Of a stretch of 64,000 nucleotides of DNA, positions 35,181 through 46,990 are shown in pieces. The position numbers and the translations under genes are program-made. The notes under the pieces are model-generated. The model worked only from the letters and a program-made list of their open reading frames with translations. It had not been told where the DNA came from and ran no database searches. The DNA is from Nymphaea colorata (taxonomy: Eukaryota > Streptophyta > Magnoliopsida > Nymphaeales > Nymphaeaceae): the NCBI RefSeq assembly GCF_008831285.2, contig NC_045144.1, positions 3,030,268 through 3,094,267 on the forward strand. Reading direction: 5' to 3'. How positions within the stretch are numbered: the stretch's first letter is position 1; every line of letters starts with the position of its first letter.

Positions 35181-36230
35181 TTTTTTATTATATTATGCCT
35201 TTCTTGAAGTATAGATGGATTAAAGCCTTCTTGCAGCTTTATATTCCTTCTTCTAGAGATTAGATTTATTTATTTTTTTCTTGTATTAGACTATGTAACA
35301 CGGGTAATGCTCTAAAGGAGCAATACTCGCACCGTACGGGCATGATATTGATACTGGTACGGGTACAAGTACATACTCGATTCGCCCTGGGTACTGCGTT
35401 GACCGTATCGGGTACGGTCAACGCACCTGAGTACAAATCCATCCATTTTTGGGCTCGGTCAAAATTGACTGAGTTCAAAAACATCCATAGTTAGGGGTTT
35501 AAATTTTTAACGTGGTTTACATTGTTCACATTAAAAATATTGTAAATGTTAAATGATAATGCAAGCCTTCAATGGTTCTGCATTTTCACCGATAGCGACT
35601 GACGACGGGAGGTGATTTTCTAGTTTACGGCAGAGGTAATTCTCCAGCAAATGGTGGTCGGCGATTCTCCAGCAAACGGCGAACGACAGGAAGAAGCTCC
35701 ACTCCGGTGATTCTCCACCGAATGGCGGGAAGTCGGGAACAAGCTCCAAGCTCCACTTCGGCATTTTCACCCACAACAACCGACGTCTTTTTGAATGCTT
35801 TTACCCATAGCAGAGCCGTCGATCACGGCGACCGTCAACTTTTTTCTGCGTTTCACCCATAGTAGAGCCGTCAACCACCACAATCCAAATCTGGTTGTCC
35901 ATTGCCTCACTCATCATCCGATAGCCTCCCCCATCTACTGGCGGTAGGTATTTTCATCCTCCATCGACTTTTTTCTAGACGATTTGTGCATTTTTCTAGT
36001 CTGTCGTAGATCATCTGATTTTTGTGTTTTTTTGGTCACTTAATTTGAATGTGCACTTATGTGATATAGCTCCAACGACTGCACTGGTTTCATGTGGCAG
36101 CCGAAGACCAACATATCTACATCAAATTTTTTTTTTTACGTGCTTGAATTGTTGATGTATATTTTTAGTTATTGGTTATAGTTTTTTTGCTTTTCAAACA
36201 TAAGTTGTAATAGCTGATAAAGGGAAAGGA

Positions 36231-37961
36231 ATGATGCCTACAAGTGCAAGTGGGAATATGAAATGCAGTAGTAGTAGTGCTAATACCGCTGCTATAGTAG
36301 AAATGGATTCATCTCAGCCTCTTTGCTGCTATGTGAGCAAACTAGGAAAAGCTAGTGATGGTGGTGGGAATACAAATTTTTCTTGTAATTTCTGTCATAA
36401 ACATTTTACTAGCTATTATACGCGTTGCAGGGCACATTTATTGCATATCAAAGGCCATGGAATTAGAGGTTGTGAAAAAATAGCAAATAATCAATGAAGG
36501 AATAGAAAAAATAACAAGATGCAGCCGAGACGAAAAAATCTTCAGCCAAGTCAAGTGAACTATATGTTCCTCTTTATGCTATTGAAGGAGGTGAAGATAC
36601 TTCAAAGAAAAGAAAAATAAAAATGGGTATGGGACCTACCAAAATGTTAGCACAAGCATTCAAATATATGGCAAGGGCAGAGATGGATAGAAGGGTTGGA
36701 AAGTTCTTTTTTGCAAGTTCGATTGGAAAGTTCTTTTTTGCAAGTTCACTTCCTTTTAATGTAGCCAGAAGTCTTTATTGAAACGATGTTACAGGTTTGG
36801 CTTATAGCAGTATGGTTGGTTATGTACTCCCAAGTTCAGAGAAGTTGAGAACAATAATTCTTGTAGAAGAGAAAGCAAACATCGAAAAATTATTACAGAA
36901 GAAGAAATTTTTATGCACACAATATGGAGTATCTATTGTTTCTGATGGGTGGACTGATATACAAAGACGGCTGCTGATAAATTTTATTGCTTATTCGCTT
37001 AATTGACATTTTTTTTGACGTGTTCTAAAGATGTTGAGTATTTAAAAGGGCTATTTATAAAGGTCATCAAAGAAGTGGGTGAAGACAATGTTGTGCAAAT
37101 CATTGCTGATAATGCTCTAGTATGCCAATGACCACGGATGAATTTGGCAAGTGATCTCAAGTATAGTCACATATTTTGGACTCCTTATGTGGCACATAGT
37201 ATAAATACAACACTTAAAAGTGTTTGCAACCCATCAAAAGAAGATGCAAACACTGTTAAATTGTGTTCATGGATTGAAGAGCTTGAGCATGATGTCAGAA
37301 ACATCAGAAATTTTGTTGTAAACCACCACAATGCTCTTGCTATATTTAATAAGCATTCTGATTTGAAATTGTTGAAGGTAGCAGAGACTCGTTTTGCATC
37401 CATTATTGTAATGATGAAAAGAATAAAGCAGATGAAACATGCATTAACACTTATGGTGACTGACAATGATTGGGAGTTTTATCGGAATGATGACATTGTG
37501 AATGCTCAAGAAATTAAAAAATGTATTTTAGATGATGAGTGGTGGGTACGTATTTTCTGCAGTTTATAGAGCCTATTTGGCAGATGCTGAGAGAAGTTGC
37601 TAAATAAGGGCCTATGTTTCATAGAGTTTATGATATGTGGGATAACATGATTGAAAAAATTCAAAACATCATTTTTAGACATGAGAAGAAGAATGTTGCA
37701 CTTGATGATTCTAAGTTTTTCTATCATGTTCATAAAATTTTAATAAGAAGATGGAATAGAAGCAATAACCCTTTGCATTATATGGCACACTCCTTAAATC
37801 CCAAATATTATAGACAAACATGGTTGGCAGGAGGTACTGGTCATGTTTCTCCTAATCGAGGTCCAAAAATGTCAAACAATAGGTAGATATGTTTGGGAAG
37901 ACTATTTTCTGATTGTCATCGGTTGAAGATAATAAGTAATGAGTTTGCGAGCTTCCTTGGT
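36231..37961 (+). pseudogene. hAT-2 transposase, N-terminal part: BED finger, DUF659, start of catalytic domain
   Basis: The BED-type zinc finger is at about residues 50-80 of the first frame (FSCNFCHKHFTSYYTRCRAH), where C-X2-C precedes the usual YTR.RAHLL. The next frames hold a nuclear-signal-like SKKRKIK, SSEKLRTIILVEEKANIEKL, then VSIVSDGWTDIQRR (DUF659, with the catalytic aspartate of SDGW) and LINFIAY. From 37,138 comes HIFWTPYVAHSINTTLKSVC, IRNFVVNHHNALAIF, VAETRFASIIVMMKRI, then FHRVYDMWDNMIEKI and PLHYMAHSLNPKYY. Stops and shifts break it (36,495; 37,006; 37,567). A 26-bp repeat (about 36,697-36,748) adds to the damage. The family's transposases excise and reinsert DNA with 8-bp target duplications. 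Confidence 0.85.
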
Positions 37962-37966
37962 GGAAG

Positions 37967-40900
37967 TGTGACGCTTGTTTTATTTTTCAGGTCGGGTCGG
38001 ATCGGGTCCAGATCCAGACCCGAGCTCCACTCGTGGAAAGGAGCCCGTCACGCGAGGGAGTTCTCCTCCCTCGACTTCTTCAGTGTCTTCTTCTTCCCCT
38101 TCTTCGACTCTTTGTCTGCTATGACCGCAGCACGGTGAAGAACAAGACGGTGGGTTGAGCGGCGGCGGCAGCTCGTGGGTAAGCCCTCTCAACCTCTGCC
38201 TCTTCCCCTCCTTTTCCCCTTCTTCTTCCCTTTTCTGCTCCCTCTCTCATTGTTTCTCTTCTTCCCTTTTCTGCTCCCTCTCTCATTGTTTCTGCTGTCT
38301 CCCCTCTCAACTGTACAACCTCCCTCTTATAGAACCCTTTTTCTCTCGTGCTATTCCCCTCCTCTGCTATTCTCTCGCCCTCTCTACCTGCACTCTCCCC
38401 TTTCCGTTAGTGCTCTCCCTCTGTCGGCTCCCTCTCCTTAACCGTGTGAGTCATCCTCAACCGAACCCCTTTCTCTCTCAGCCGAGCCTCTTTTTGCCTT
38501 GCCAACTGCCTTCTTCTCACAGCAGACCTCTAATTTCCTCTCCTTTTTGTGGATTCTCATCGTAGCTATTGTCGTTTGAATGGATTGCAGCTAGGGGAGT
38601 ATCTTCCCCCTCTTACCAGCAAATAGGGCGTGTGGTTGGCAACGACAACAAGCAATCTTGGGCTTTGGCACTTGATCGAACCCTTGAGGTGGCTGCCTAG
38701 AAAATTGCAGCAGTCTAGACTCGTGATTTGGGGTGAGCAAGGCGTAATTGAGCCTATTTTCTTGTATATTTTCCTTTGGAACACGTATAATTATTGTTAA
38801 AGCATGATAGAAGGTAGAATTGATGATTTGGAATGCATGTTAGCGACTTTGCGTTTTGGGGAAAGTATAGGATTATGTTGGAGAAGCGTTGATTCATGTA
38901 TTTATTGATCTCTTAGGCTCGAGGTGTTGATTTTTGAAGCAATAGGGAAGCATGGTAGGGATTGTGATGTTGTGGGGAAGATTTAGAACCGTCTTTATGA
39001 GCATGTGGCCCATGCTTTTGCGAGCGGGTGTATCTTGGAGTTATTGGGGAAAGTATACGTAAGTTGGATGTGACTTTGGGGTTGACGCCTAGACTACAAA
39101 AAGCAAATCAGAATTGAGTTGTGATGGGCTGAGCGAAGCATTGAATTTTGATGTCTGGCGGCAACGTCTAGTAGTTGGGAGGAGGCCTATTAGAGGGCTT
39201 GTAGGTCGACACTACCCGTCGACACCCTCTTGAGGCGATGACATGTGCCTCCATGATTTTGCTTTAGCTTGGTTTGGATTGATAAGCTAATTAGTAGAGA
39301 TCTTACCTTTTTCTTTGTCTGCAGGTACACCGGGCACATCCCGTCGACCTTGAGCGACCAAATTCGAAGCTCGAGGCATTTTGAAGAGTTTTCTGGACGC
39401 GTGTCAGGTATGGCAGCATTCCAGGCAAATCCTTGCCTGGGGCAATGTGTGAATGTGTGTTCCTAGGATCGTGGGATCCTAGGATTGTGATGTGATTGAT
39501 TGATTGATTGTTTGGTGAATGAATGTGTGTATGCATGCAAATGGTTTGATATCTGATATGATGTGTTTTGAAAAGCTATTAGAAGTTTGTTTTGAAATAT
39601 CACGCATTTGCATGTGCATGCTAGAATTGATAACTGTTTAGGACAGATGAGGTGGAGTATCGAGTCGACTGTCTCCTCGACCCCAATTGTGCATTAGAAA
39701 ACATCTTAGAATGATAACTGCATAGGACAGCTACGAGCCCATCACAGATCGAGACTACTCTCTGTGGTTTGGCTAAGTTTTCAAAGATGGAATTGTTATG
39801 ATAATGAATGTGAATGTTGTGTTTGTTGAATACACATTGCCGCGGGCAATGATGCAAATGATTGAACAGAGGGTAGTTGTACCCATATTGTTATGACGGC
39901 TAGCCAAAACTGTTGTTGTTATGTGTAACCCTCGTGTGGAGGCAATTGGAGGTGTGGGTTCACTCGTGAAGTGAACCAACCTCATGAGCTAGCCAGTTAT
40001 TTGTATTTGTGCATGTATAAGTATAAGAATGAAAGAATAAGATATGAGAGGCCAGTGGGATGTGGCTATGTGTTTGGGAGTTGTCCCGCTTTCGCCACTG
40101 GTCTCGCCTGTTCGGAGCGCAGGCGGTGCAAGGCCCCAAGGTACTGTTGTGTGACGTGCTTGGAGCGTGTGCTCCCGCCTTCCCAACCTGGGTGTTCTAG
40201 GGAGGGCTGAGTATCTCTCCTTGGAATTCACACATCCATGGATGAGTGCTCTACCGCTGCAGCGGATGGATGGATCCATACTGTTCTGGGCCACCACGGG
40301 GGTTGTCTCTCGGCTGCAGGTCGCCCGTGGTGTGCACGTGCCTGTGTTTGCACCCACAGGAACTGTCAATTCACTGATATTAATGAAAATGAAATGTATG
40401 AGAATGACATGTACGGGATTGATGTGCATGTGATTGTTGTGCTTAGGAATGCAAGTGACATGTTTAAGCATGTCTTGCATGTGATTGAAATTGTGTTACT
40501 GTGGCCATTGGGTGGCATTTGCATGGCGTGCCCTGACACGACATGATGATAGATTGTTCTGATGCTTGCTTGTATAATTGAGCCCTACCTAAGAGGGTTT
40601 GGACTTTTCCTGGCTTGTTGCCATACTGCGAAGGCTAAGCCTTCAGTTGTTTCCTTTTTCAGGTTTTGGTGGACCCGGGGCAGCAGGTTGAGCAGATGGC
40701 TTCACTCACGTCCTACTGGGGAGGTTTTGGGTCAATTGTAGTGTCAGCGCGTTTTGTTTTGGTTTTATTGATGCCTTATTTTTGTTAGGCATCAATGTTG
40801 TGAGTTTGGGCATTTTTGTCATATGTGCAGATGAACTGAAATTCTTATTTAATGGAAAGCTTGCCCATTGTTTTGCATTGCTTGGCTCATCTCTGTGTCG

Positions 40901-40969
40901 TCACACTCCAATGCTTTATGTTAGAAAAAAAATGTTGTGGTTGAGGGTTAAAAAGGTTGGGGTGTGACA
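37967..40969 (+). mobile_element. 3.0-kb solo LTR (Gypsy, Tekay/Del-like), copy A
   Basis: It is flanked by the perfect 5-bp duplication GGAAG (37,962-37,966 and 40,970-40,974). It starts TGTGACGCTTG and ends GGGGTGTGACA, so it has TG...CA termini. A second copy lies inverted at 55,391-58,395. No internal retrotransposon region adjoins either copy, hence solo LTR. Orientation is chosen because Tekay-type LTRs end GTGACA before the primer site. It contains a CT-rich block (38,170-38,560) and a GC-rich patch near 40,070-40,350. Frames inside are shadows. Confidence 0.9.
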
Positions 40970-40974
40970 GGAAG

Positions 40975-41517
40975 AAGTGATTCATTGCAAGCTGGTGATT
41001 CATTGCAAGCTGCAATGGCAAGAGATGAAGAACTTGTTAATTGGTAATTTGGTGGTTATGTTTGGGAGCATGGACACCAAATCTCCAACAACTAGCGTTG
41101 AAGTTATTATCTCAACCTACAACCTATTTATGTTGTGAAAGAAACTGGAGCACTTATTCTCAAATTCACCACGTCAAGAGAAATAAGCTAACTAGTAGGC
41201 GAGCAGAAAATTTAGTTTATGTCCACTCCAACCTACTTTTACTTTCACGTACTTTAGATGATTATAAGTATTTTTTTTCTTTTTTGATCTTTGATATGTA
41301 TACATATGTATATTATGTTGGTTGTTTAAAGTTAATATTAACTTAAATTATATTGTGGTTTTGTTGCAACTTGCAATTCAAGGTTATCCAAGTATTGAGA
41401 TTTATTGACGTGGAACTTGAAGGAGGACATGATTTGCATGCTCTTAATATGGACCTTAGGGAACCTGTTGTTCTTTCTAATCTTGATGATGTGATTGAGG
41501 AGAATCAACAAAGCTGA
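40975..41517 (+). pseudogene. hAT-2 transposase, C-terminal dimerisation region
   Basis: This continues the gene past the solo LTR: NWWVMFGS-like sequence near 41,040, LALKLLSQPTTYLCCERNWS, then YSQIHHVKRNKLTSRRAENL, the hAT C-terminal dimerisation motif with its conserved S.....ER.WS..N..H..KR..L. After an intron-like AT stretch the end reads VELEGGHDLHALNMDLREPV, then NLDDVIEENQQS and a stop at 41,515-41,517. Confidence 0.85.
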
Positions 41518-41615
41518 TATATTTTGTCTGTTAATTACTTCCATACTTTGTTTAGTAGTATCTATAAATTTTAGATCATGATTTATTAATATGCTATTCT
41601 GTTTGTATTTTTTTG

Positions 41616-41652
<37 letters not shown>

Positions 41653-41917
41653 GTCGTACCCCCGCACCCAAGTTTTTTAAAAATGGTCCTGTACCGGCAC
41701 CCGTACCTATGTGACATAGGTATTAAATTGCATTTAATAAGTAATATTAAACTTCTTCTACTGATTTTTCATATTCAATGAAGTCAACAATTAATTTTGA
41801 TTGTTTAAGTTGGTTATGCTTGTTATATTACTACTCTTCACATTTAAAATATTAGTAATAGTTAATCAAAATAACTTGACATATTAACATAACTAAAAAA
41901 TAAACAAAAAAGTCACT

Positions 41918-42052
41918 TTTTCTGCCTAGGCTCGCATAGGCGCTAGGCCTTGCCTGGCGCATAGGTAGTGCCTGGGCACCTTGATAACATAGCTCACAAC
42001 CGACTTTGCTATGCCATGCAAGGCCTAGCGCCCATGCGAGCCTAGGCAGAAA
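41918..42052. repeat. 35-bp inverted repeat spanning the hAT-like insertion edge
   Basis: 41,918-41,952 (TTTCTGCCTAGGCTCGCATA...) and 42,018-42,052 are reverse complements with one mismatch. The left arm lies in the subterminal part of the 33,023-41,992 element. The right arm lies outside its target duplication, at the junction where Gypsy RT is fused to integrase. Confidence 0.9.
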
Positions 42053-42195
42053 ATAGGGACGAAAGATTTTGTTCATGAGTGCTTGGAAAGTCGTAGGGGC
42101 ATTTGTCAAGCCAAAAGGCATGACTCTAAATTTGTAGTGCTCTTCATGCGTCTGAAAGGCAGTTTTTGCTATATCTTCCATGGCCATACGAATTT
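42002..42195 (-). pseudogene. Gypsy reverse transcriptase middle fused to integrase fragment
   Basis: Minus strand from 42,195: [47 protein letters not shown], the RT palm region before the (absent) YLDD-type catalytic box. After 35 bases of element-derived filler the integrase piece HGIAKSV follows to 42,002. The remaining RT, RNase H and integrase N-terminus are deleted. Confidence 0.85.
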
Positions 42196-42481
42196 GGTGG
42201 TACCGATGTCACATAGGTGCAGGGTGTGGGTGCCGGAGCTGGAGCGGCACATCTAAAAAAATTTAGGTGAGGCCGTGCGGCAGTGTAGCGAGGGTATTTA
42301 TTATTATTATTAATTTATTATTATTATATATATATATATAAATATAATATGACAAAAAATTATCTATAAACCACAAAATGAAAATTGCAATTTGCAAATC
42401 ATGATATCATTATCAGTCATCAATTCAACAAGAAATATACTCTAGTTTTGAGTTCACAGTTCATACTTCATGCATCATCAA

Positions 42482-45142
42482 TTAGAGTGGCGTTCCAGTT
42501 CCATCATTATCTTGATTTTCTTCAACGATATCATCATCATCAAGCTCATCAAAAGGAATAAGAGGATCAGCTAAACCCATGTTAGCAGTATATAAGTTAC
42601 GTTGTCCATCGAAATCAAATCTGGATTACATCCCAATATTGAGATGATCCACAACTGCATTTTATTTAAGTTGAAAATTAAACAACAAATTATATTGACT
42701 ACAAAAATATAAAAAATCTCATACAACATAAGAAAATGAGCAAAGCAAAACAACATAATAAAGAAATACCTGTATTCTTTTTCTTTCCTTGAAAGAAGAC
42801 GCAAATTAGAATGAACATAACCAAGTCCTGTGCACGTTGGCTAGTGAGCTTGTTCCTTTTAATGTTGTGTATACGATCATATATGCTCCAATTTCTTTCA
42901 CGACACGATGATGTAATAGGTTGTGATAGTAATCTCAAGCAAGTTTCTGAATCACAGGCATTTTTGATCTATAGGATGCCCACAATCAAAAGGACTTATG
43001 CCATCATTTTCTCTTGTTGCTGCTACATCTTCAGAACTAAAATCTTCTAAAGAAAACTTTGAATATTCACAAACAGCTTGTCTTCTAGTTATTGTAACAT
43101 AAAACACGTTTTATTCGAAAAAAAACACATATAAAACGTGAAAAACAAGTTAGCCGTATAAAACGTGAAAAAACACGTTTTTTTATAAAAATACCAAAAA
43201 ATAAAAAAGGCAAAAAAAGGGGTATAATACGCGTATAATAAAGTTATTATACATGGTTTTCCCGTTTTTTCATATTTTTTATTAATTTTTATTTTTTTAT
43301 AATCTTTAGGATTTATTAAATGTTTTAAATTTTTTAAAAATTCGCCAAGATTTTCTCGAGATATACAATTTTGTCGTATTATACCCAAGAAGTTCCTTGC
43401 CATATAATACCTATAAGGGTTTTTTGTGACAATGCATGATACTATAAGAATCTGAAAAAAGTCTTTCCATACATGATATTATGTTCCTAGATAACTCACT
43501 ATCTTGATTTGGAGTGACACATCTAGGAGCTCCTTCAATCATTTTTTAGTGTAATATTTGGGATTTAAAGAATGAGTCATGCAATGCAAGGGAGTATTGT
43601 TCTTATCACATCTTTCAACTAACATTGTATGTATGCGATCAAAGAACTCTGAATTATCAAGTGGAGTGTCTTTTTTTTTCTTTCTTGAAAACTAGACCCA
43701 AGCAACGCCAATCTCGATTGAAAAGCTACATTGAATTTGTTCAATTATATCGTCTCACATTTCATAAACCTTATGAAGCACAGACTCATCTTTATCAACA
43801 GCTTTCAACATGCACCAAATTGGCTATGTAAAATCCAAAAAATTGCAATTTTATTATTTGAGCTTTAGCCTCATCTTCAACCCGATAAAAGCTCCACCCT
43901 CTACTAGCCACCATTTGAATAAATGCATCCCGCACTCTTTGAATTCTTTTCAACATGACAGTTACTAAATCAAATCGTGTCCTTGCAACTTTTAACAATC
44001 TCAAAATCAGAATAACTACCAAAAAGAGACAATGCATGTTGGTGATTGACGATGAAATTTCTAATATTTCTTGTTTCTTTTTCAATCTCTTGAATCCATG
44101 AGAATAGCAAACGTCCCTTAGGATCTGCATCTTAACTTGGAGGATCGCATATGTCCTTCAGCGCTAAATTCAAAGTATGTGCAATACATGGAGTCCAAAA
44201 AATGTGATGAAAATCATATCTCAAACTAAGTCCAGCACTTTTGCATAGCAACATTGTTTGTAATGAGCTGCACCGCTTTTTCAGGACCAACCTCCTTGAT
44301 GGCTTCTACAAATAATTGCTTCAAATATTCAACATCTTTATATTCTCTAAATGCATCAATTGCCTTCAAAAATATTGGTTCATCATGTGCAATGGCAATA
44401 AAATTAATTAGTGGATGCCTTTGAATGTCTGTCCACCCATTAGAAACAATTGATACCCCAGTCGTGTTCCATTTAAACTTTTTTGTTTCTAAACTTTGCT
44501 CAACCTTGCTCTTTTCATCCTTAAGAAGTGATATTCGCAACCTTTATGAACTCGGAGGTACATATCCTCATAATTTGCCATTTGCAAGCACAGTAATATA
44601 CTTCTTGCAATATGGATTTCTAGCTACATTGAAAGGAATGCAGCTAAAATAAAAAAACTTAGCAGTCACTTTATCTAATTTTGCTCTTCCATAATAATCA
44701 AAACATGTCTATAGTTTTTCTTTTTCTGTCAATACTTTTAGGAGGCATGCTAGTATTTGTCATAATAGTACTTGTTTTCTTGTTGTTGTGGATTGCATCA
44801 GCACGATCTTGCAACTTTTTCAACTCTTGAGTTGTTTCTATAGAAACACTTTTACATGCTCGAATTTCAAAACTTGACAACTTTAACAGATGTGCCTTAA
44901 CTCTTGTGTAAGATCCTACAAATGTAACTTGACAATATCCACATACAAAATGCACATTTTCACCACCACTGCTTACATCTTTCGTGATTGCGTTTGATTT
45001 CTTTCCATAGTGGTTGTTCTTCATTTGCATATGCTTCACCATGTTGTGAAGACCTTGAAGCATTAATATCATTCACATTAGATGAAGCACCTACTGCAGG
45101 AGAATCTGAAACAACTTCTTTTCCATTCCTTCTGTCTGCCAT
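42482..45142 (-). pseudogene. hAT-1 transposase (BED finger, DUF659, catalytic and dimerisation regions)
   Basis: The start MADRRNGKEVVSDSPAVGAS is at 45,142. A frameshift near 44,990 leads to VHFVCGYCQVTFVGSYTRVK (BED finger). Then come an RKRKT nuclear-signal-like cluster, LRISLLKDEKSKVEQSL and VSIVSNGWTDIQRHPLINFI (DUF659; the usual D of SDGW is N). Next are AVQLITNNVA and, at 44,130-43,800, RLKKKQEILEIS, VARTRFDLVTVMLKRIQRVR and GWSFYR. A C-terminal RLLSQPITSSCRERNWSIYD, then IHNIKRNKLTSQRAQDL is at 42,938-42,800. The tail DELDDDDIVEENQDND ends at a stop at 42,482-42,484. An AT-rich insertion-like block (43,090-43,430) interrupts the catalytic part. It is non-functional, although the ends could still be mobilised by a related transposase. 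Confidence 0.85.
43090..43432. other. Possible small insertion inside the hAT-1 transposase
   Basis: An AT-rich block of about 340 bp separates SDSYSI from RQAVCEYSKFSLEDF in the transposase reading. Its edges read ATTGTAACATAAAAC and, reversed, ATTGTCACAAAAAAC, a candidate inverted repeat. No target duplication could be identified. Confidence 0.35.
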
Positions 45143-46315
45143 GTTTTGCCTTCAAAATGAAAAATTTTAAATATAACAAATTAGCAACGTTTAATAACTT
45201 ATAAGTTATACACCAGCTACACAAGAATGTAAGAAAAGTTCTTTGAGCATTAAAAGTAGTTCTTGATGCAACATCACTCGTAATTGTCTACTGGGACAAT
45301 TAGATGACAATAGCATATCAAAAGAACCTGAAATTTCATAGTAAAACTACACAAATAGATACTAAATATAATTTGTATATGTGATGTTGTATTAGAAAGG
45401 TTAGCCATTTTAAAATTTATATCTACCTATGACGTGGTGGCTAATCCTTTACAAAACCAATAGCTAAAGACTTATTTATCAAGTCTGTATGCTATGCATC
45501 TGCAATCTGAGTGAATGTTGAATATCGAGTTCATCAGGATTTAAAGCTTTTCATGCATCTGAGGCAGTATAATCCAAACACAAGACAGTAATATATGCTG
45601 TCAAATGAATCCATTGCGTTTCTAATGGCTCTAATACTCATGAGAAAATGTGCATCGAGCAGCACATCATAAGCTGTAGTACATGTGGGATACAGCTGAA
45701 AAGTTCTACGTTTCTAACACATAAAACAACCTTCTCTTAAAAACTGAATTAGCGGAGACAAAAGCACCTAGCGGCACATCATAAGCAACGAGCCAGCCAT
45801 ATATCATAGCCAATGTAAGCCATTATTAAAAATTTATTATGAAAAACATTTTCATAAAACGTCAAACTAACAAACAGGAACCTGTTCATGCCAAGTACAT
45901 CCAATTAGTACTAAAAGGAAAAGAAGAGAATAGAAGAGTAAAAAAAAAAAAAAAGTAAACACAAACAGACATTTCATCAAACAAGTTGAGGGCTTATACC
46001 TCAAAATGAGCTGCTGTAGTTGTTACATAGTTGCTAGCAGTAACCAAGTACCTGCTGTACAGCAATTTGATCAAAGAAAATAAGAGAAGATCTTATTGCA
46101 TCTGATAAAGTTCTGCTCGAAGGTCCATTGTTTCAAGCTCAGAGAAACACTTAAGTGTAAAAAAAGGAAATCAAAATTTCAATGAGATGAAGCTACCTAG
46201 GGTCCCCAATTTTTCCCACGATGCTCAACAGAAGCAAGATAATCAATATTTCTTTTTAGCAGAAAGTTAGGAAGGGACAAGAGGATCCAACCTAATCTCA
46301 AAGACAATATCGAAG
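45143..46315. other. hAT-1 leader region, no gene seen
   Basis: Non-coding sequence between the transposase start and the minisatellite. It is probably 5' untranslated and intronic DNA of the element. Confidence 0.4.
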
Positions 46316-46640
46316 ATAGTCGGTGGAGGGAGAAGATAGATAGGGAGGGGCGGATGCCGCCGGTGGAGGGAGAAAACAGAGAGAGATCAGCGGATGCCGC
46401 CGGTGGAGGGAGAAGACGGAGAGAGAGCAGCGGATGCTGCCGGTGGAGGGAGAAGACGGAGAGAGAGCAGCGGATGCTGCCGGTGGAAGGAGAAGATAGA
46501 GAGAGAGAGCAGCGGATGCTGCTGGCGGAGGTAGAAGACAGAGAGAGAGCAGCGCACGCCAGATGGAGAGGATACTGCTGATGGAGATAGAAGACAGAGA
46601 GAAAGAAGCGAACAGAGAGAGAGCAGCGGGAAGGGCATGA
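46316..46640. repeat. 39-41-bp GA-rich minisatellite in hAT-1
   Basis: About seven units built on GAGAAGACGGAGAGAGAGCA followed by GCGGATGCTGCCGGTGGAGG. The central units are nearly identical and the outer ones diverged. Read on the minus strand the units give repeated SLSVFSLHR-type peptide. I regard that as accidental. Confidence 0.9.
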
Positions 46641-46804
46641 TTGATCGTGCCGTAAATCGAGTTTTGCATAAATAAAAATAAAAAAAAAAACCAAAAAAGG
46701 GACCAAAATGTCCATAACGCCGTTTGACTGCACCTGACTCGCGTTTAATGCGAGTCTGGTGCGCATCCACATTTGACGAAAATAGTCGGATGCGGCTGAC
46801 CACA

Positions 46805-46990
46805 CTCGACTCACGTTAGCTATGTATGGGTGCGAATCTTGGTCGCATCTGCACTCACGTTGCATTGACGCGAGTGCATTACCAAAAACATAGCACCCTC
46901 GACTCACGTTAACTATGTATGGGTGCGAATCTTGGTCGCACCCGCACTCACGTCGCGTCGACGCGGGTGCATTACCAAAAACACAACACC
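46805..46990. repeat. Subterminal tandem duplication in hAT-1
   Basis: Two units of about 95-100 bp share CTATGTATGGGTGCGAATCT, GGTCGCA, GCATTACCAAAAACA, next to the right end. Related sequence occurs in the MITE at 31,394-32,037. Subterminal repeats are where hAT transposases usually bind. Confidence 0.85.

Larger units (their letters stand above)
35291..41719 (+). mobile_element. hAT-2: near-complete hAT transposon with nested solo LTR
   Basis: Flanks GTATTAGA (35,283-35,290) and GTATTAAA (41,720-41,727) agree at 7 of 8 bases. Ends are CTATGTAACACGGGTA and, reversed, CTATGTCACATAGGTACGGG, the same family as hAT-1 and the two MITEs at 31,394 and 62,249. It carries a transposase on the plus strand, split by a 3.0-kb solo LTR. 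Without the LTR it is about 3.4 kb. Confidence 0.9.
33023..41992. mobile_element. hAT-like element inserted in the Gypsy integrase, itself full of later insertions
   Basis: The 8-bp duplication CTCACAAC lies at 33,015-33,022 and 41,993-42,000, and removing the insert restores the integrase reading [14 protein letters not shown]. Ends are CTATGTTGTTAAGG and, reversed, CTATGTTATCAAGG. Both subterminal regions are rich in GCCTAGGC-type palindromes (33,110-33,140; 41,921-41,960). Own sequence is about 33,023-35,290 and 41,720-41,992 less the MITEs. It has no transposase of its own. Confidence 0.8.

Noticed and set aside
38155-38565. 136-codon Ser/Leu/Pro-rich frame
   Set aside because: Low-complexity CT-rich part of the solo LTR; its counterpart in copy B (57,821-58,246) does not keep the frame as a gene would.
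43090-43432. Insert in hAT-1 considered as a further dated layer of the nest
   Set aside because: No target duplication could be found, so its boundaries and superfamily are unproven.
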